From positions 1-37,063 of IMG/VR virus record IMGVR_UViG_3300021952_000015: a stretch of 37,063 nt of DNA, one strand, 5' to 3'. The notes under the pieces are model-generated. The model saw only the letters and a program-made list of their open reading frames with translations. It was not told the DNA's origin and made no database searches. The translations under genes were made by a program, and so were the position numbers. Source of the DNA: a virus. Each line of letters starts with the position of its first letter. The first letter of the stretch is position 1. This document shows, in pieces, positions 7,434-14,888 of this stretch.

Positions 7434-8809
7434 CCCTCACCCTCCGCCCCCGCCAGCTGCAGGCGGTGAACGATCTGCGGCAGGCGTATAGCACTGGCGC
7501 CCGTGCGCCGATCCTGGTGGCGCCTACTGGCTTCGGCAAGACCGCCACGGCGACGGAGATCGTCCGCCTCACCATCGCCCGAGGCCGCAGTGTCTGGTTC
7601 CTAGCCCACCTGCGCGAGATCCTCGATGACACGGCTGCGCGGCTGACTGCTGCTGGCATTGGCCACGGCAGCATCCGTGCCGGACGGTCGTCGGATTACA
7701 GCCAGTTGGTGCAGGTGGTTGCGGTGCAGACGGCCGTGCGGCGCTCACAACTGCCACGGCCTGATCTGATCATTGTGGATGAGTGCCATCTGGCAGTGGC
7801 CAACTCCTACCGGCAAGTGATCGCTGCGGCCGGCAACCCGCTGCTGCTGGGCCTCACCGGCACGCCCCAGCGACTTGATGGCCGTGGGCTGGGTGAGGTG
7901 TTTGATCTGCTGGTGCCGACGTGCCACACGGCAGAGCTGATTGAGGAGGCCTTGCTGGCACCGGTTCGGGTGTATGCACCACCAGGGGTTGATCTGAGCG
8001 GGCTGCGGGTACGTGGTGGCGATTACGACCAGGGCCAGGCCGGTGCAGTGATGTCAAAACCGGCAGTGGTTGGTGATGCGCTGAGCCACTGGAAGAAGCT
8101 GTGCCATGGCCGGCGTGGCGTGGCGTTCTGCACGACCGTGAGCCATGCCCAGGCGGTGGCGGATAAGTGGTGCGCTGCTGGGTATCGAGCGGTGGCGGTG
8201 CATGGCGGCAGTGATGACGCCGAACGCCGTGAGGCGGTGGCTGGGTTGCGTGCGGGCCGTCTTGATCTAGTGGCCTGCGCACAGCTGTGGATTGCTGGCG
8301 TGGATGTACCTGAGATCGACGCGGTGATCTGGCTGCGGCCAACGCAGAGCCTGACGGCATGGCTGCAGGGCAATGGCCGTGGGCTGCGGATTGCCCAAGG
8401 AAAGCATGATTTGCTGATCCTCGATCACGTGTCGAACTGCACAAGGTTGGGCCACCCGCTGAAGGTGCATGAGTGGTCGTTGGATGGCCGGGTGAAGCGC
8501 AAGAAGGCCGCAAGCGTCAAGGTGTGCCCAAAGTGCTTTGCCGCGATGCCGTCAGGCTGCCCGCAATGCCCCGAGTGCGGCCATGAGTTTGTACCCGAGC
8601 GGCGGGAGCTGCAGACGGTGGATGGTGAGCTGGTGGAGGTTGACCATGAGCAGCTGAGGCGCGAAGCCAAACGCGAGCAAGCGCAGGCCACCACGCTGGA
8701 GCAGCTGGTGGATGTCGGCCGCCGCAGGGGCATGAAGAACCCCCGAGGCTGGGCCCGGCACGTGCTGGCTGCCCGCCAGGCAAAGGGTCACTGGGCGGTG
8801 GTGGCGTGA
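7430..8809 (+). CDS. SF2 DEAD/DEAH-box helicase with C-terminal zinc ribbon
   Basis: A 459-residue helicase. Motif I APTGFGKT (31-38), motif II DECH (117-120), motif III LTGTP, and motif V/VI-like stretches in the second RecA fold (LQGNGRGLRIAQGK). After the helicase core, four cysteine pairs form a zinc ribbon (CPKC, CPQC, CPEC; about 363-384), then a charged helical tail. It resembles the SSL2/type III restriction-like helicases common in phages. It overlaps the previous helicase by 4 nt (ATGA), so the two are probably translated together. A role in recombination or branch migration is likely. Confidence 0.9.
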   Translation: MTLTLRPRQLQAVNDLRQAYSTGARAPILVAPTGFGKTATATEIVRLTIARGRSVWFLAHLREILDDTAARLTAAGIGHGSIRAGRSSDYSQLVQVVAVQTAVRRSQLPRPDLIIVDECHLAVANSYRQVIAAAGNPLLLGLTGTPQRLDGRGLGEVFDLLVPTCHTAELIEEALLAPVRVYAPPGVDLSGLRVRGGDYDQGQAGAVMSKPAVVGDALSHWKKLCHGRRGVAFCTTVSHAQAVADKWCAAGYRAVAVHGGSDDAERREAVAGLRAGRLDLVACAQLWIAGVDVPEIDAVIWLRPTQSLTAWLQGNGRGLRIAQGKHDLLILDHVSNCTRLGHPLKVHEWSLDGRVKRKKAASVKVCPKCFAAMPSGCPQCPECGHEFVPERRELQTVDGELVEVDHEQLRREAKREQAQATTLEQLVDVGRRRGMKNPRGWARHVLAARQAKGHWAVVA

Positions 8810-9111
8810 TGAGCAACCACCTGACCAGCCGCGCTCAGCGGTTGATTGATGAGTTCGAGGAAGGCGGCAGCGTGCGGCATGGCATCGCCAGGGTGCTGAA
8901 GCATTTGGAAGGCGCCTATGGCGATCCAGAGAGCTGGTATGCAATTCCTGCATCAACGCTGGTGCAACTTGCGGAAGAGCTCACCGCACCAACGCTGCTC
9001 GACCGTGCCCTGGCCGGCGACCGTGCTGCCGCGCGGCAGTTCTTGTACGAGGGAGGATTCACGGATGAGCACGGGCAGCTCAGGCCGCCATACCGATTGG
9101 ATGCTGAATGA
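8809..9111 (+). CDS. Hypothetical protein, 100 aa
   Basis: Starts at ATG 8809, inside a TGATG overlap with the stop of the SF2 helicase, so it is translationally coupled. The acidic, mostly helical protein (LTSRAQRLIDEFEEGGSVRHGIARVLKHLE) has no motif that I recognise. The C-terminal segment (LLDRALAGDRAAARQFLYEGGFTDEHGQL) looks like a short helical repeat. It ends 5 nt before the convergent thyX stop, with no terminator between them. Confidence 0.75.
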   Translation: MSNHLTSRAQRLIDEFEEGGSVRHGIARVLKHLEGAYGDPESWYAIPASTLVQLAEELTAPTLLDRALAGDRAAARQFLYEGGFTDEHGQLRPPYRLDAE

Positions 9112-9116
9112 GTGGC

Positions 9117-9842
9117 CTACGGCGCCAGCCGAGCCTTCCCCAGCCGCGTCTTCTCATACCAGCCTGCGATCTCCGGTGCCCAGCCCTGCAGGTATGGCCA
9201 CATCAGCAGGCACAGCTGCCGGATCTCCAGCTGCGCGTCTGCCTTGCTGCGCAGGTCCAGGAAGTGCAGCAGCGCCCGCAGGCTGAACGACACCACGAAG
9301 TGCTGGCGGTAGTCGAAGGGCAGCATCCCGCGAGCGTGCTCCTCGCTCATGCCCTGCTTCAACTGGTGGGCATAGTGCGCTGCAGCGTCGTAGCACCTGG
9401 ACATGTCCATCAGACGCATCAACTTGCTGTATTCGTACTTCGCCCCCTGGCGGTCGGTGTACGTGCCCACCGGCCTGAGGTAGAACACCTCCTCGATGTC
9501 ACGGTCGCGGGTGGCAACGTCAATGATGCGCTGGGAGGTATAGCGGAGCGATTGCACATCAAAGCTGACGCCCACCCTGTGAGTGCGGGCCTGCTGCATC
9601 ACGCTGTGCGGGAACCAACCGACGTTGAAGGTGATCTGCGGATGCTCAAGCGGGCCGTAATGCCCACGCTCGCCAGACAGCAAGCGCTTCACCGCGATGG
9701 TGCCAGCCTGCGGCTCTGACGGGCAGTGCTCATCGGCCACAAACCCCTCGCTGTAGTCCTGGTGCATCGCCCGCCAGATCGCCTGCTGTGGGTTGGGCGT
9801 TTGCGCCAGCAGGGCAACGCGGAAGCGGGGATCAATCGTCAC
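9117..9842 (-). CDS. thyX: Flavin-dependent thymidylate synthase ThyX
   Basis: A 241-residue protein if started at GTG 9842 (MTIDPRFRVALLAQTPNPQQ). ThyX makes dTMP from dUMP with FAD, NADPH and methylenetetrahydrofolate. The signature is clear: QARTHRVGVSFDVQSLRYTS is the ThyX motif (RHR-like, then S and SxRY), preceded by HYGPLEHPQITFNVGWFPHS. The sequence resembles picocyanobacterial ThyX, pointing to a cyanobacterial host. ATG codons at 9860 and 9869 are alternative starts but lie inside the conserved element. It is divergent from the VRR-NUC gene, and a near-perfect palindrome separates them. It should boost dTMP supply during phage DNA synthesis. Confidence 0.95.
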   Translation of the reverse strand: MTIDPRFRVALLAQTPNPQQAIWRAMHQDYSEGFVADEHCPSEPQAGTIAVKRLLSGERGHYGPLEHPQITFNVGWFPHSVMQQARTHRVGVSFDVQSLRYTSQRIIDVATRDRDIEEVFYLRPVGTYTDRQGAKYEYSKLMRLMDMSRCYDAAAHYAHQLKQGMSEEHARGMLPFDYRQHFVVSFSLRALLHFLDLRSKADAQLEIRQLCLLMWPYLQGWAPEIAGWYEKTRLGKARLAP

Positions 9843-9870
9843 TAAACCGATGGGGATGCACATTCCCATC
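9841..9870 (-). promoter_or_regulatory. Conserved 30-bp element (copy H), palindromic, upstream of thyX
   Basis: On the minus strand: GATGGG (9865-9870), an 18-nt spacer starting AATGTGCATCC, and TTTAGT (9841-9846), whose last bases overlap the GTG start of thyX. The segment 9849-9870 is nearly palindromic (20 of 22 positions), so the plus strand also reads GATGCACATTCCCATC directly before the VRR-NUC start at 9871. It looks more like an operator or a two-way promoter than a simple promoter. Confidence 0.45.
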
Positions 9871-10245
9871 ATGGCGACATCGGAGCAGGCGATCCAGCAG
9901 CAGATCAGGCTGGCCTGCAGCACGGGTGACACGCGGCTGTGGCGCAACAACACCGGTCGGTTGCGGGATGAGCGTGGGCAGCTGGTGACGTTCGGGCTGT
10001 GCCCTGGCAGCGCCGATCTGATTGGCTACCGCACCGTGACCATCACGCCCGAGATGGTCGGCCAGACTGTGGCGGTGTTCTGCGCCGTGGAGGTAAAGGC
10101 CGAGCGTGGGCGGCCGACGCCACAGCAGCTGGCATTTCTTGAGCACATCGGCAGCGCTGGGGGAAGGGCGGGAATCGCCCGCAGCGTTGATGACGCAAAC
10201 CGCATCCTTACTGGCCAATGTGAATACGGTTCCGGTACGGTGTGA
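9871..10245 (+). CDS. VRR-NUC family nuclease
   Basis: A 124-residue PD-(D/E)XK-superfamily nuclease of the VRR-NUC type. The ordered signature is present: N-terminal MATSEQAIQQQIRLA, RNNTGRL, FGLCPGSADLIGY (acidic metal ligand), AVEVK-type strand (CAVEVKAERGR, catalytic E-x-K) and the downstream helix (PTPQQLAFLEHIGSAGG). Free-standing phage VRR-NUC proteins are thought to cut branched DNA intermediates. ATG 9871 is chosen because the homologous region begins there; upstream codons in frame lie inside the palindromic element. It is divergent from thyX. Confidence 0.9.
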   Translation: MATSEQAIQQQIRLACSTGDTRLWRNNTGRLRDERGQLVTFGLCPGSADLIGYRTVTITPEMVGQTVAVFCAVEVKAERGRPTPQQLAFLEHIGSAGGRAGIARSVDDANRILTGQCEYGSGTV

Positions 10246-10267
10246 TTACGCAACCTTCAGCCAGGCG

Positions 10268-11044
10268 ATGCAAACGCGCGATCACAGCCCTTCCATGCGC
10301 CCTGCTACCGAGCGGCGTGAACGTGGCATTGCGCAGGTGCCAGCGCTGCTGAACCACTGGCTGGCACGCTCCGGCTTGAGCCATGAGCAGCTCGCCACCA
10401 TCGCAGGGTGGGGGCAGGGTGAGCCGGGTGCGCTTGATCCGTCTTGGGTTTCACGTGCGAAGAACCGCCATTACGTGAAAGGCGCCAGCTGGAAGAACAC
10501 CGACGCATTGGCAGCCGCAAACGAGGCCATCTGGCTGTGGAAGGTGCAGGGGCCTGATGCAGCCCGCGAGAAGCTGGGGCCGCAGAGCAGCTGGGGCATC
10601 AAGGCTGAATGGCTGGATGCTGCTGAGTGGCTGCCGGTGCCAGAGCACCCTGATCAGCCGCTGCGGTTTTCGGAGTTGGCGTCGGTGTTTGCCGGTCATC
10701 TGCAGCTGCCGTACCTGGCCACGGCGCTGATGACCCCTAGCGATGCGAGGAAGGCATCAGACAGGCTGGCCGAGCTGCTGAATGATGTTGCTGTTCAGCG
10801 TGGCTGGAGCCCACGCGAGGCAAAGGCTGAGGTAAGGAAGGCGTATCCCACTACTGATGCAGCCCGCCACCGGCGGCTGCTGGCGGTCATGTTTGACGAC
10901 GAGCAGCTGAGCCGAGAGGAACTGGAATCAGAGCTGCACGCCGTGGCCGAGCTGCTGCGCGTGCTGCGAGGGCTTAAGCCTGGGAGCTATGGGCCAGCAG
11001 AGTTGCGGGCCGAACTGCTGCCTGAGAGCCATCGTCAAGCCTGA
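10268..11044 (+). CDS. Conserved cyanophage-type protein of unknown function
   Basis: A 258-residue protein if started at ATG 10268; ATG 10190 would overlap the nuclease gene and ATG 10295 is also possible. The N-terminal part (QVPALLNHWLARSGLSHEQLATIAGWG) looks like a helix-turn-helix with LSHEQLATIAG as the HTH core, followed by LDPSWVSRAKNRHYVKGASWKNTDALA. The middle is Trp-rich, and the C-terminal third is helical and charged (SREELESELHAVAELLRVLRGLKPG). A DNA-binding role is plausible but unproven. It follows the nuclease by 22 nt. Confidence 0.7.
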   Translation: MQTRDHSPSMRPATERRERGIAQVPALLNHWLARSGLSHEQLATIAGWGQGEPGALDPSWVSRAKNRHYVKGASWKNTDALAAANEAIWLWKVQGPDAAREKLGPQSSWGIKAEWLDAAEWLPVPEHPDQPLRFSELASVFAGHLQLPYLATALMTPSDARKASDRLAELLNDVAVQRGWSPREAKAEVRKAYPTTDAARHRRLLAVMFDDEQLSREELESELHAVAELLRVLRGLKPGSYGPAELRAELLPESHRQA

Positions 11045-11174
11045 CGACTTGGTAGAGGAGGCCGAAGCCGTCTAGGTGCAGCTCGACAGGCGTAAAGCTG
11101 CAATGCGGCACTGCTGCGAGCAGTCGCCATGCTGCATCGGCTTCGTGGTGGCTGGCGCAGTGAATCTGGATCAT
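10974..11174 (-). CDS. Small hypothetical protein, 66 aa, antisense overlap
   Basis: Starts MIQIHCASHHEADAAWRLL at ATG 11174. Its residue composition looks protein-like (LDGFGLLYQVVRLDDGSQAAVRPATLL), and it fills an otherwise empty 280-nt gap. The 3' end overlaps the end of the plus-strand gene by about 70 nt. It is divergent from the RecT-like gene across copy C of the conserved element, matching the divergent small-gene arrangement at copies A and B. No Shine-Dalgarno is visible. It could be a chance frame. Confidence 0.4.
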   Translation of the reverse strand: MIQIHCASHHEADAAWRLLAAVPHCSFTPVELHLDGFGLLYQVVRLDDGSQAAVRPATLLAHSSQA

Positions 11175-11268
11175 GAAGAGATCAGCAAACCAACGGTCAT
11201 AACTTGCTGCGGCAGTACGCCGGTACTAGCCGCCTGGCGTTATGCAGGATCGGCATAGCGGGGAAAGC

Positions 11269-11298
11269 GGTGCAGGTTTGCATCCGCATTGCTAGGAT
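11269..11298 (+). promoter_or_regulatory. Conserved 30-bp promoter-like element (copy C)
   Basis: Box GGTGCA (11269-11274), an 18-nt spacer containing TTTGCATCCGCATTGC, then TAGGAT (11293-11298). A start of transcription about 7 nt further would give a leader of about 20 nt before the RecT-like ATG at 11326. Upstream bases GGGAAAGC are shared with copy B (GGCAAAGC). Confidence 0.7.
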
Positions 11299-11325
11299 GG
11301 CACAAGCCACCGCAAACCGCTACTG

Positions 11326-12177
11326 ATGGCTTCAACTCCCGCCAGCTCTGCGCTGGCGACCACCGCCAGCCCTGGGCTGAGCTTGCAAGTCCATTCCGTT
11401 GATGACCTGGCCCGCCTGGCGCGGGTGTTTGCAGCATCTGGTCTGTTTGGCCGCAACGGCAACCAGGACACGCAGATCGCTGAATGCGCCATCCGCCTGA
11501 TGGCTGGCATGGAAGCGGGGTTCAGCCCGTTCGCCAGCGCCACCGGCATTCACATCATCGAAGGTAAGCCAGCGTTCAGCTCCAACCTCTTGGCCCAAGC
11601 CGTGCGCCGTCACCCGGTGTACGACTACCGGGTACTGGAGCAAACGGCCACCGCGTGCAAGATCCAGTTCACCGCCAACGGCAAGCCGCTAGGCGTGAGC
11701 GAGTTCACGATGGAGATGGCCAAGCGTGCCGGCTTGGCGGACAAGTCGATCTGGAAGAAGTACCCAGAGTCGATGCTGTTCAGCCGTGCGCTGACGGCCG
11801 GGATGCGTACGCACTGCCCGGATGCGCTGAACGGCGCTGCCGCCTACACGCCTGAGGAGCTAGGCGGCGATGGGCAACCGATCGAGGCGGTGCAGGTTGC
11901 CGAGGTGCAGCCGGCACCACCAGCCGAGACAGGGCCCGATGCTGAGCTACTGGCCCAGGCGTATGCCGCTTGTGGTGATGCCGGCCTGTCAGATGACGGG
12001 TTGATCGCCCTGGTGGCCGAGATCAGCAAGGGGAAGGCGGAAACGCTGGATCAGTTACCGGTTGCCACCTTGCAGAAGCTGGTGAAGCACGGCGTGAGCG
12101 CTGAAACCGTTGCCCGCTGCAACGCCGACGAGGCCGACGACGACGCTGATGACCTGCCTGCTGCCTGGGCTGCTTAG
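11326..12177 (+). CDS. RecT-like single-strand annealing recombinase
   Basis: A 283-residue protein whose first 190 residues resemble the RecT family: ECAIRLMAGMEAGFSPFASATGIHIIEGKPAFSSN, then LADKSIWKKYPESMLFSRALTAGMRTHCPD and AAYTPEELGG, the latter being the classic RecT ending. RecT-type proteins anneal complementary single strands during phage recombination. The C-terminal 90 residues are Ala/Glu/Asp-rich and end in a very acidic tail (NADEADDDADDLPAAWAA), perhaps for protein contacts. The gene follows copy C by 27 nt and precedes SSB, its usual partner. No dedicated 5'-3' exonuclease is evident nearby. Confidence 0.8.
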   Translation: MASTPASSALATTASPGLSLQVHSVDDLARLARVFAASGLFGRNGNQDTQIAECAIRLMAGMEAGFSPFASATGIHIIEGKPAFSSNLLAQAVRRHPVYDYRVLEQTATACKIQFTANGKPLGVSEFTMEMAKRAGLADKSIWKKYPESMLFSRALTAGMRTHCPDALNGAAAYTPEELGGDGQPIEAVQVAEVQPAPPAETGPDAELLAQAYAACGDAGLSDDGLIALVAEISKGKAETLDQLPVATLQKLVKHGVSAETVARCNADEADDDADDLPAAWAA

Positions 12178-12188
12178 CGGCCCTGGGC

Positions 12189-12218
12189 AATGCACATTCA
12201 CATCCACACCGCCTAGAT
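12189..12218 (+). promoter_or_regulatory. Conserved 30-bp element (copy F), diverged, upstream of SSB
   Basis: AATGCA (12189-12194), an 18-nt spacer ending in CATCCACACCGC, then CTAGAT (12213-12218), whose last two bases are the first two of the annotated SSB ATG. If it works as a promoter, the transcript would begin after this ATG and translation would have to use GTG 12238. Confidence 0.45.
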
Positions 12219-12669
12219 GAACGAACTGATCGCCGCTGTGCTTCGTGCCAGCCAGCACCGCTTCATTGGCCGCCTGGCCCGTGACCCTGAGATGCGCTAC
12301 TTCGAGTCGGGCAAGAGCGTTTGCAATGTCCGCATCCTGATCAACCGCCCCGGCGCCAAACGCGACGACGGGCAAGAGCCGGACGGCTTCAAGTTGGAGC
12401 TGTGGAACGACCTTGCCACGTCATTTGCTGATGCACACCGCAAGGGCGACCTGTGCGATGTGAGCGGCCGGGTGAAGAGTGAGAGCTGGGAAGACCGCAC
12501 TACCGGCGAAACCCGAACGGGGTTGGTGGTGATGGTGGACAGCTGGCAGCCGGTAGGCGGCAATGCTCCTGCTGCACCAGCCAAGCCAGCACCGCAGGCC
12601 GCTGCAGCCAAGCCAGCGCAGGACTGGAACAGCAACTGGGAAGGCGATGACGAGGAGGCACCCTTTTGA
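12217..12669 (+). CDS. ssb: Single-stranded DNA-binding protein (SSB)
   Basis: A 150-residue OB-fold SSB. The N-terminal core shows FIGRLARDPEMRYFESGKSV, then NVRILINRP and FKLELWNDLA, the expected SSB order. A Pro/Ala-rich linker (NAPAAPAKPAPQAAAAKPAQ) leads to an acidic tip ending DDEEAPF, the standard C-terminal peptide that recruits partner proteins. ATG 12217 overlaps the conserved element; GTG 12238 would give a 143-residue protein beginning directly before the OB fold and is a serious alternative. It should coat ssDNA for replication and for the RecT-like annealer encoded upstream. Confidence 0.95.
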   Translation: MNELIAAVLRASQHRFIGRLARDPEMRYFESGKSVCNVRILINRPGAKRDDGQEPDGFKLELWNDLATSFADAHRKGDLCDVSGRVKSESWEDRTTGETRTGLVVMVDSWQPVGGNAPAAPAKPAPQAAAAKPAQDWNSNWEGDDEEAPF

Positions 12670-12950
12670 TGGAGACCTTGACGCGAACCCGCCTGCAGCT
12701 TGATGCGCTGCTGGCTGAGATCACCAGCGAGCGTGCCGCCATTGAGGCTGAGCAGTGTGCGCTTGCTCGCGCTGCTGAACAGCTGACGCAGGACGCAGCG
12801 GTGCGTGCCGCGTGGCAGCAGGCGCTCACCACCGAGCGTGATCGGATCTTGGCGCTGATCGACACTCAGCTGGATCAGTTGCAGCGTGCCGGCACCAATG
12901 CACTGGTGCTTACTGCACTACGGCGGCAGGTGCTGGAGGTGGAGGGATGA
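12669..12950 (+). CDS. Coiled-coil hypothetical protein, 93 aa
   Basis: Starts at ATG 12669 in a TGATG overlap with the SSB stop, so it is coupled to SSB. It is almost entirely predicted helix (LDALLAEITSERAAIEAEQC, then ERDRILALIDTQLDQLQRAG), a likely coiled coil. No family is recognised. The start (METLTRTRLQLDALL) resembles part of the 48-aa gene at 14885 (METLTRLDALL), suggesting shuffled sequence. Confidence 0.75.
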   Translation: METLTRTRLQLDALLAEITSERAAIEAEQCALARAAEQLTQDAAVRAAWQQALTTERDRILALIDTQLDQLQRAGTNALVLTALRRQVLEVEG

Positions 12951-13198
12951 CACTCATCCACCAGGACGATCACGACTGGAAGCTTGGCCCGCGCTGGCGG
13001 GTCGAGCAAGACCCCACGATGGCCGCCCGTCCCGATCTGGTGCGCTTCACCAAGCAGAGCCAGGCGCGAAAGCTGCTCGATCAGATCGCTCGATGGGACG
13101 GAGCCGGCTGGGATCCATCCCGTTGGGTGCCCAGGCATCCGCAAGTGCCTCACACCCTGCTCGCCTTGGTCGAGGCCCACTTGCAGGGGGCCAGCTGA
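12947..13198 (+). CDS. Hypothetical protein, 83 aa
   Basis: Starts with an ATGA overlap with the upstream gene and ends in a TGATG overlap with the methyltransferase, so it is an operon member. The protein is rich in Trp, Asp and Arg (DDHDWKLGPRWRVEQDP, WDGAGWDPSRWVPRHPQVPH). No family is recognised. Its position suggests a minor role in DNA metabolism. Confidence 0.75.
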   Translation: MTLIHQDDHDWKLGPRWRVEQDPTMAARPDLVRFTKQSQARKLLDQIARWDGAGWDPSRWVPRHPQVPHTLLALVEAHLQGAS

Positions 13199-14613
13199 TG
13201 TTCAACCCCGACTTCTACCCCACGCCGCCGGAGGTGGCGGCCACGATGCTCGACCAGCTCGACCTGCGCGGTCGAGTGGTGGTGGAGCCCAGCGCCGGCA
13301 GCGGCAACCTCGTCACCGAGGCCCTGGCCCGCGGCGCTGAGGAGGTGCTGACGGTGGAGCCCGAGCCGAAGCTCAGGGCGATCCTCGCGGCCATCCCCAG
13401 CAGCCGCCTGATCAGCAACGACTGGCTGACGGTCACCCCCGACCAGATCAGCCATGCGGACCTGATCGTGATGAACCCTCCGTTCAGCCGCGACGAGGCG
13501 CACATCCTTCATGCTTGGGAGGTGGCCCCGCCCGGCTGCGAGATCGTGAGCCTCTGCAACTGGAGCACGATCGAGGGCTACCGCTCCACCAGGGCCCAGC
13601 AGGAGATCTGCACGCTGATCGAGCAGTACGGCGACAAGGAGAGCCTGGGGCCGGTGTTCGGCGAGGCGGAGCGCACCACTCGAGTCGGGGTTGGGCTGCT
13701 GCGGCTCACGAAGCCCGGCAGCCGCGCTGGCGCGGATGAGTGGGACGGCTTCTTCCTAGGGCCTGATGACATCGAGGCCCAGGGCGAGGGCATCATCCCC
13801 TACCGCCGCTCGCGCGATCTAGTGAACCGCTACGTCGAGGCCTGCCGGATCTTCGACGAGCAGCTGGCCGCGGCCGTGCGGCTGCAGACCGCCGTGGGCG
13901 GAATCTGCAAGAGCGAGCTGGCCCTGCAGGTCACGATGGAAGGCTGCCCGGCCACCCGCAAACGGTTCCGCAAGGAGATCCAGAAAGCCTTCTGGAAGTC
14001 GGTGCTCGACGAGATGCTCCCCCAGGCGATGGCCACCAGTCAGCTGGCTGCCGACATCAACCGCTTCGTGGAGCAGCAGACCAGGGTGCCGTTCACTGAG
14101 CGGAACATCTACCGGATGCTGCAGATAATCGCCGGCACCACCGACCAGCGGATCGACCGTGCGGTGGAGGAGGTGTTCAACAACCTCACAAAGCACACGA
14201 AGGAGAACCGCTGGAACGTCGAGGGCTGGGCGACGAACGAGGCCTACCTGTTTGGCCAGAAGTTCATCATTCCCTACCTGGCGGAGGTGCGCTGGGATGG
14301 CCGCGGTGTCGACCTGAAGGCCTACAACGGCCGCTTGGGAGACGTGCGCGATCTGATCAAGGCGCTCTGCTACATGACTGGCCGCGACTATGACGCGGTA
14401 AAGGATCCAGCCTGCGGTATCAACGAGATCTGGCCCGGCGAGTGGAATGACTGGGGCTTCTTCGAGTTCAAGGTCTACAAGAAGGGCACCGGCCACTTCC
14501 GCTTCAAGTCCCTTGATGACTGGGCGGCGCTGAATGCTCGCGTCGCACGTATCAAGGGGCTCACTTTGCCGGAGAAGCTCCGGCGCACGTCCACCCGCAC
14601 CACCACCAAATGA
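13198..14613 (+). CDS. Phage DNA methyltransferase with DUF4942 domain
   Basis: A 471-residue protein. The N-terminal methyltransferase has YPTPPEVAATML, SAM-binding motif I VVVEPSAGSGN (27-37) and catalytic NPPF (93-96), which indicates an amino-methyltransferase, most likely N6-adenine. The C-terminal half matches DUF4942 (NVEGWATNEAYLFGQKFIIP, NEIWPGEWNDWGFFEFKVYK, FKSLDDWAALNARVARIKG). No restriction endonuclease is next to it, so it is an orphan enzyme, probably protecting phage DNA from host restriction or marking it. ATG 13198 is chosen over the longer frame because homology starts there and it overlaps the previous stop as TGATG. Confidence 0.85.
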   Translation: MFNPDFYPTPPEVAATMLDQLDLRGRVVVEPSAGSGNLVTEALARGAEEVLTVEPEPKLRAILAAIPSSRLISNDWLTVTPDQISHADLIVMNPPFSRDEAHILHAWEVAPPGCEIVSLCNWSTIEGYRSTRAQQEICTLIEQYGDKESLGPVFGEAERTTRVGVGLLRLTKPGSRAGADEWDGFFLGPDDIEAQGEGIIPYRRSRDLVNRYVEACRIFDEQLAAAVRLQTAVGGICKSELALQVTMEGCPATRKRFRKEIQKAFWKSVLDEMLPQAMATSQLAADINRFVEQQTRVPFTERNIYRMLQIIAGTTDQRIDRAVEEVFNNLTKHTKENRWNVEGWATNEAYLFGQKFIIPYLAEVRWDGRGVDLKAYNGRLGDVRDLIKALCYMTGRDYDAVKDPACGINEIWPGEWNDWGFFEFKVYKKGTGHFRFKSLDDWAALNARVARIKGLTLPEKLRRTSTRTTTK

Positions 14614-14888
14614 CCACCGACATCACCGCCACGCTGGAAGAGCGCGGCAGCCGCTACGGCAAGTTCACCGGCCATGCTGAAATCACGATCGAGCTGAAGA
14701 CCGTGATCGGCCGAGCGCTGTCGAGTCGCGGTCGCTGCCTCCAGCCTGATCAGCTCGAAGCGCTGCACATGATCGCTCACAAGATCGGCCGGATCATCAA
14801 CGGCGACCCCGACTATGCGGACAGCTGGCACGACATCGCCGGCTATGCGCAGCTCGTCGCCGATCGCCTAAACGGGGTGGAGCGATGA
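14610..14888 (+). CDS. DUF6378 domain protein
   Basis: A 92-residue protein with the DUF6378 pattern: EERGSRYGKFTGHAEITIEL near the start, LEALHMIAHKIGRIINGDP in the middle and YADSWHDIAGYAQLVADRL at the end. The family is frequent in phage genomes near DNA-modification and nucleotide genes; the two motifs with Asp/His resemble small MazG-like or HD-like helical proteins, but no activity is established. It overlaps the methyltransferase by 4 nt. Confidence 0.8.
   Translation: MTTDITATLEERGSRYGKFTGHAEITIELKTVIGRALSSRGRCLQPDQLEALHMIAHKIGRIINGDPDYADSWHDIAGYAQLVADRLNGVER

Noticed and set aside
9108-9719. 203-codon plus-strand ORF opposite thyX
   Set aside because: Antisense shadow of an unmistakable ThyX gene.
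10733-10755. Minus-strand GCATCGCTAGGGG resembling the spacer core and -10 box of the element
   Set aside because: It lies inside a plus-strand gene, has no upstream GGTGYM box at the right distance and no minus-strand gene downstream.
13819-14496. 225-codon minus-strand ORF opposite the methyltransferase
   Set aside because: Shadow of the DUF4942 gene in GC-rich DNA; no motif or coupling.
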